DNA from: Copromyces sp. CBS 386.78
Taxonomy: Eukaryota; Ascomycota; Sordariomycetes; Sordariales; Sordariaceae
Length of the DNA stretch: 64,000 nt
Assembly (NCBI GenBank): GCA_030685235.1
Contig: MU839254.1
Location: forward strand, 1 to 64,000
Direction of reading: 5' to 3'
The stretch's first letter is position 1, and every line of letters starts with the position of its first letter. Of this stretch, positions 59,534 to 64,000 are shown in pieces. The notes beneath the pieces are model-generated. The model saw only the letters and a list, made by a program, of their open reading frames with translations, ran no database searches and was not told the DNA's origin. Position numbers and translations under genes: made by a program.

Positions 59534-60430
59534 GATTAAGTATTGTTGTAGGTGTTCGTCTGATGTTGATGATATTGATGCTTGATAGGATGCAAAGCGT
59601 ATAAGTGATAAGATAAGCAATGGTTGTAGGACTGTGTGTGTAACGCTGAGACAATTCACGATAGGACGTGTAGGTGACTGGAATGTGTGGTGAAATCGCT
59701 TTTCTTGTTTACATGTGGATAGACATGAAACACAGTCAAAAGCCCAGCAAAAAGTGCATGACGTCACCTCGGTCAACTCGGCGCCAGATTTCACGAGCCC
59801 CAGCCATTGAAACTTCCCAATTCGAGACGATCCAATCAATGACGGTTTGCCCTGGCACATGTGCAAGTGCAAGTTGGCGTTAGGGTTAGGGCTTTAGCAG
59901 ACCGTTTCTGTCACGACTCCCAAGTGGTCGTAAACCGAACATGGACACTTCAACATCTTACGGTCCAGAATGCATCTGCCAGAGTCACTGAGTGGTCATT
60001 CAGTTCAGCAACTGCAGAAAGTCAGGTTTCAATGACCTTGGTATGTATGCCCAAGGTGTATATCAATTTCGCTGGTGTTCATACCATCATGCTAAACTCT
60101 CTAAAGACTACCTTACAAAACGACCCATTACACCTATCCCCTCCTCAAGAACATCATGTCCAGGTCATGACACAAACTCTCCAAGGGGCCCATCCTTGGC
60201 GAACCAGTAAGAGAGAATTTTCAAACCATGACCGACAACAAATCAAGAAACGGCAATGCCAGCAACACCACAGGCAATCCACACATCATGTAAAACAACT
60301 TTGGAGACTGTGTTGCTTTTCCATTCCGACTCCCAATTCACTTCCTGTCGTTCCCTTGTGCCGTTTTTCAAATCCCGGCTCCCGAGCTCCGGGCTGCGGT
60401 TTTCGTCTTTGAGCCTGTGCTCCTTGAGCC
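59534..60430. other. intergenic region upstream of gluconokinase
   Basis: Presumed gluconokinase promoter at its left end. It contains two tandem TTAGGG units at 59880-59891. No gene supported among the open frames. Confidence 0.4.
59880..59891 (+). repeat. interstitial telomeric motif, (TTAGGG)2
   Basis: Two exact fungal telomere units about 350 bp upstream of the gluconokinase start. Could be a binding site for a telobox factor or chance. Confidence 0.5.
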
Positions 60431-60646
60431 CTACGACATCCTGAGTTTGTCTCTGCACCGAGAGAAACTGTCATTAGATGAAGTGATGTGAGACTTCGAC
60501 TTCACACGGCATCCCTTGCAGCTCCTCCCTTTGCTGCTGGTGTTGATGCTCCTCTCCCTACGCTCCTTTTCCAGCGTCTTGTTGTTTTTCCTGCCCTTGG
60601 GCCGGCCGTTACGACGCTTGCCCTTAGGGGGGCCTTGGGGAGGGGG
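60431..60646 (-). CDS. possible terminal exon of an AT-hook protein (partial)
   Basis: The minus-strand frame starts just after a TACTAAC branch-like site and an AAG acceptor near 60645. It encodes PPKGKRRNGRPKGRKNNKTLEK, an AT-hook of the common fungal GRPKG.K..KTLE type. CKGCRVKSKSH, reminiscent of half a zinc cluster, and a stop follow. No upstream exon could be matched, so the gene may be a fragment. DNA-minor-groove binding would be expected of the hook. Confidence 0.35.
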   Translation of the reverse strand, partial: PPPQGPPKGKRRNGRPKGRKNNKTLEKERRERSINTSSKGRSCKGCRVKSKSHITSSNDSFSRCRDKLRMS

Positions 60647-60810
60647 AGTGTTAGTATCCCGGGTTCGCAACACCTCAAACCAACTAACGGCCGCGTTGGG
60701 GTCGGGCTTGTCCCGAACTTGAAACTTGAATTCTGACCACTTCCCGCCTGGCTGTTGCTGTTCCTGAGTTTGTCCTGCTGGTGACCCCGTTGGCTCGGAG
60801 TGGGAGAAGG

Positions 60811-60951
60811 ACCGAGGACGAGCGTGATCGTCGTACCGTGTTCGTGCAGCAGATGGCCGCCCGTCTGAGTACTCGCGAGCTCAAGGAGTTTTTTGAGAAG
60901 GTCGGCCCTGTTGCCGAGGCCCAGATAGTGAAGGACCGCGTCAAGGGATGA
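60811..60951 (+). pseudogene. fragment of an RBM39/CC1-like splicing factor (first RRM)
   Basis: Reads [20 protein letters not shown], then [20 protein letters not shown] and KDRVKG, then TGA. This is the strongly conserved linker and first half of RRM1 in the RBM39 splicing-factor family. RNP2 is VFVQQM. The expected SGRSKG step after KDRV is shortened, and the remaining RRM with RNP1 is missing. A retained piece of a duplicated gene is the best explanation. Confidence 0.75.
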
Positions 60952-61250
60952 GCACTGAGCAGCCTTGATTGCCGGTCCACCGGGTGGACCACGTGCACCC
61001 CGCTAGGAGCTTGGGCAACCTCTTGCTTTGCAGACTGCCGGCCGTTGATCCGCCTCCTGTGGCTGACCACCTGCGACGAACCTGACGCGCAAAGGGGTAA
61101 GGATGTATTGGTTAGGGCTGGGAGTGTTGACCGTGCGGTCGGGGGCGTTGGAAAACCGACAAGGCCGACATTGAGACGAATGGTCAACAGGGGAAATGTC
61201 ATTGTCGTGAGAGAGCCGACAGAATGACTTGGCGCGAAACCGCCAACAGC

Positions 61251-61706
61251 AGCAAGTGGAATATTGTCGAAAATATCGATAAGACGAAAAGTGGTCGAGT
61301 TGGACGGAGACCTTCCATATCGATAGCAAGTGGACTGGGACTGGGACTGTCGAACATGTCGACAAGAACAAAAGTGGTCGAGTTGGACAGACACCTTGCA
61401 TGTCGATAGCAAGTGGACTGGGAGTAGGGCTGTCGAAAATATCGATAAGACGAAAAGTGGTCGAGTTGGACGGAGACCTTCTATATCGACAGTAAGTGGA
61501 CTGGGACTGGGACTGTCGAAGATGTCGACAAGACGAAAAGTGGTCGAGCTGGACAGAGACCTTGCATATCGATAGCAAGTGGACTGGGACTGGGACTGTC
61601 GAACATGTCGACAACGACAAGAACAAAGTGGTCGAGCTGCACGGAGACCTTCCATATCGACAGCAAGTGGATTGGGAGCAGGAGGACTGTCGAACATGTC
61701 GACAAG
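61251..61706 (+). repeat. 83-bp tandem repeat, about 5.5 units
   Basis: The landmark GTGGTCGAGYTG starts at 61291, 61374, 61457, 61540 and 61628 (spacing 83, 83, 83, 88). Each unit also has CATATCGAYAGYAAGTGGA, CTGGGACTG and one or two TGTCGA sites. The unit length is not a multiple of three, so long open frames across it on both strands rotate through the unit and are not evidence of coding. Confidence 0.9.
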
Positions 61707-62654
61707 AAGAAGATGATTTGTGGGGACTTGGAAACAGTCGACAGCGCTGAAGATTGGCAAGACTGCCGGATTCGGAAACATGAAGCGAAGCGCTGCGAAG
61801 GAATGGATGTTGGATTGTTGGGTTGTTGGGTGGTGCACCCAAGGGGCCAAGTCCAGTGTGACCAAGGTCAGCGAAGATGGATGATTGTGACCAAGAAGAC
61901 GACCAAAATATTGGAGCAAGATTAGGTAAGAGATGTGTGGAATGACAATGATGATGATGATGATGATGATGATGAAGAGAAGAAAAAAACCCGATCCAAA
62001 CTCTGGGGAGGCCATGTTCTTATACCCCAATCCTCGTGGCCAACCTTTCTTTCAATAAGTCACAGGCTTGTCCATCTGCGAATGCACTCCTTCCTCCTGT
62101 GGCTCTATGTTCCTTCGCGTGGTCTCATGCTCCTTCCCGTCGCGATACACTCCTTCTCATATCACACCGGTCACGTGTGTCCAGTCCTCTGTCTATCAAT
62201 CCCGCTGCTTCCCCTATGTTGGGGAGTGCAGAGTAAGTTCCCCGCGGCGCACATGCATGACGGGATCCCGTCGGGCCCGATTGCTACCCACGCCGAAGTC
62301 TTCAGCAACGACGGGACGCAGTGGCCTTTCTGCAGGGAAGCATAAAGCATAATGGCAAGAGAAGACCTCAGCGCACTCGATGGACAATCTACTGGACACC
62401 ATATGGAGACGGGAAGGAGCGGCAGATAGTACGTGCCAGAATCCTTCCCTTTTGCCATGAAGGGCACCATTGGTTGCCCCAAACTGCCCGTTGTCGTAAG
62501 CCTTTTTTTCTGGCAACAACAGCGGTCGACCTGCGTTTCAACATCAGAAGCTATCACCAGATAGATGATATGACGCGCGACTTCGACTTCACGCAGCATT
62601 TCGGACTTCGTACAATGGATCTTCCAGGTTGTTCAGGGTGTGATCCGTAGAGTT
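61707..62654. other. unassigned normal-composition DNA
   Basis: Includes a (GAT)9-10 run at 61947-61975. Open frames of 60-142 codons overlap on both strands without recognisable content. No gene called. Confidence 0.4.
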
Positions 62655-64000
62655 TTTTTTAGCGTTTTCACCCAGTGAAAGGGCCCGGTGAAAATCGTGT
62701 TCCCGAATAACTTCGATATCCTTATACACTTTCACCGGGTTAATACGTCCGTACACGTTTGGCTCACCCGGTAAAAAAAAAATCCCCGCTTTTCGACCTT
62801 CTAGCTAACCAGAGCGAAAATCCAGATTTTCACTCGGTGAATAACAAAAAGGTTATTTTACAATATCGCAATATACAGATTTTAACGCTAAAACTCGCTA
62901 CCCCCTTCTAAAGCCTAATATATATAGCGATTTACAATACTATATATTAGTAATACTATACTACAATATTGCATATTACACCCTTTCTAAACCTCTAAAT
63001 ATAGTGTAAATCCCTTAGTACCACTATAGTTATAGCGTAGTACAAGCGTAAAGTATATATATATATAGCTTTATTTTTAATTATTATTGTAGTGATATAT
63101 TTAGGTCCCTAATTCGTTATTAACCCTAATTCTTTAAAGGGAATTTTTATTATTAAAGACTTCTTATATAAGTATTAAGGTTATTTATAATTATTTATCC
63201 GTATACGAGTAAATACGGTATTTATATTAATTATATAATTTTAATATAATATTGAATTATGTAAGGGAAGGAGGCTATAAGTAGACGAGAAGGTTATAAT
63301 TTTCTTATTATTAATATAAGGTACTATTCGTTAATTATCGGGATAAATTATTAGGCGAAGTATTATTACTATTTATAAGTTAGTATTAAAATTTTATTAA
63401 AGTTTTGTAACTTCTACTTACTATATAAATAGGGCCTTTTACGAAGTATTAAAGGTTTACGTTCGATTTGCCTAATTAAAGATTAAATTGCCCTCTTTAT
63501 ATACCCCGATAAAAATCGAAACGAACCCGAAGTTATATTTATACTTTAATAAGGTATTAAGTACCTTCAATAGCTTATATTTCCTTATAAAGGTAGTAAC
63601 CGATAAATAATCTACTTAGCGAACTTAAAAAGGAAGGCTTTCAATAAACGTTATATTCGTATACGATTTCGATAATTGTATTATATATATTTTACCCGGG
63701 TATACGGGATTTATATACAATAGTCGAATATTTAAGGCTTCGTTAGCTCGCAGTTTCTTAATCTCCTGGAATTGTTTTTATTTAACCGATAGCGGGTATA
63801 ATTATTTATATAGGTTATTCGTCCCGTATTATAATATATAATATTATTTATAAGAATTAAAAAAGGGTAGTATCTTACCGGTAAATTATAAAGAGCTATA
63901 TAATCTATAATATAATTAAATAAAGGTTATTATTAAGAGGGTAATTAGTAAATTAAAAGCAACCTTCAAAGTCTATATTTATAGACCCTCCTTCCTTATT
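62655..64000 (+). mobile_element. RIP-mutated PIF/Harbinger transposon, left part
   Basis: The left end (62660-62850) carries repeated TTCACCGGGT-type motifs in both orientations, a likely transposase-binding subterminal array. After a non-coding AT-rich stretch, the plus strand from 63632 reads GRLSINVIFVYDFDN, ILPGYTGFIYNSRIFKASL, FYLTDSGYNYLYRLFVPYY, ILPVNYKELYNL and, near 63950, SKLKATFKVYI, with TAA/TAG stops. This matches the DDE_Tnp_4 family (KG..sqNvl.vcDfD...fly..pG..Gs.hDsrvl.....l.D.GY....g.l.PYrg.....P.n..ElFNlrH). The right end lies beyond the window. Confidence 0.75.

Noticed and set aside
60684..62030. 448-codon minus-strand open frame
   Set aside because: Most of it crosses the 83-bp tandem repeat, whose unit rotates the frame. 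The composition is odd (poly-Ile start from a GAT run), and it overlaps the RRM fragment on the other strand.

Overview
The window looks like a chromosome segment of a filamentous ascomycete (Pezizomycotina, probably a Sordariomycete). The evidence is short 50-100 nt introns with CTAAC/CTGAC branch sites and GTRNGT donors, a HET-domain gene, and long AT-rich blocks in which CA and TG dinucleotides are almost gone while CG survives. That is the signature of repeat-induced point mutation (RIP). The species cannot be named from the sequence.

Layout. 1-1.74 kb: RIP-mutated, probable Mutator-like transposase remnant. 1.9-20.3 kb: gene island. It holds a tiny secreted protein, a 133-aa orphan with a multi-intron leader, an inverted-repeat element rich in CCTAGG with a tRNA-like core, an orphan coiled-coil gene with two decayed paralogues, a HET-domain gene, a broken alpha/beta-hydrolase gene carrying a large microsatellite, and three intact enzyme genes (FAD monooxygenase, SDR reductase, class V PLP enzyme). 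20.33-23.70 kb: RIP-mutated pogo/Fot1-type transposon with about 85-110 bp TIRs and TA flanks. 23.72-24.96 kb: inverted-repeat element containing a 110-bp satellite. 25.5-45.3 kb: a large RIP-mutated block. Inside it a chromodomain-bearing Ty3/gypsy retrotransposon (30,382-38,375, 223-bp LTRs) splits older remnants: a minus-strand coiled-coil ORF on the left and an En/Spm-CACTA-like transposase relic on the right. 45.3-49.8 kb: a small gene island with three short minus-strand genes, at least two of them paralogues that share promoters. 49,773-57,932: a RIP-mutated Ty1/copia retrotransposon with 186-bp LTRs and a perfect AAACA target duplication. It carries two later insertions, an 8-bp-TSD TIR element and a 353-bp MITE. 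57.9-62.65 kb: a third gene island with a gluconokinase, a fragment of an RBM39-type splicing factor, and an 83-bp tandem repeat. 62.66 kb to the end: left part of a RIP-mutated PIF/Harbinger transposon.

How the genes fit together. The FAD monooxygenase and the SDR reductase are divergent from one 414-bp promoter, and the PLP enzyme converges on the SDR. They may form a small co-regulated metabolic set, but no backbone synthase is present. The orphan families (5.4-9.6 kb and 46.2-49.4 kb) sit at edges of repeat blocks and show duplication followed by decay. Nearly all lengthy open frames inside the AT-rich blocks are chance frames or shards of mutated transposons.
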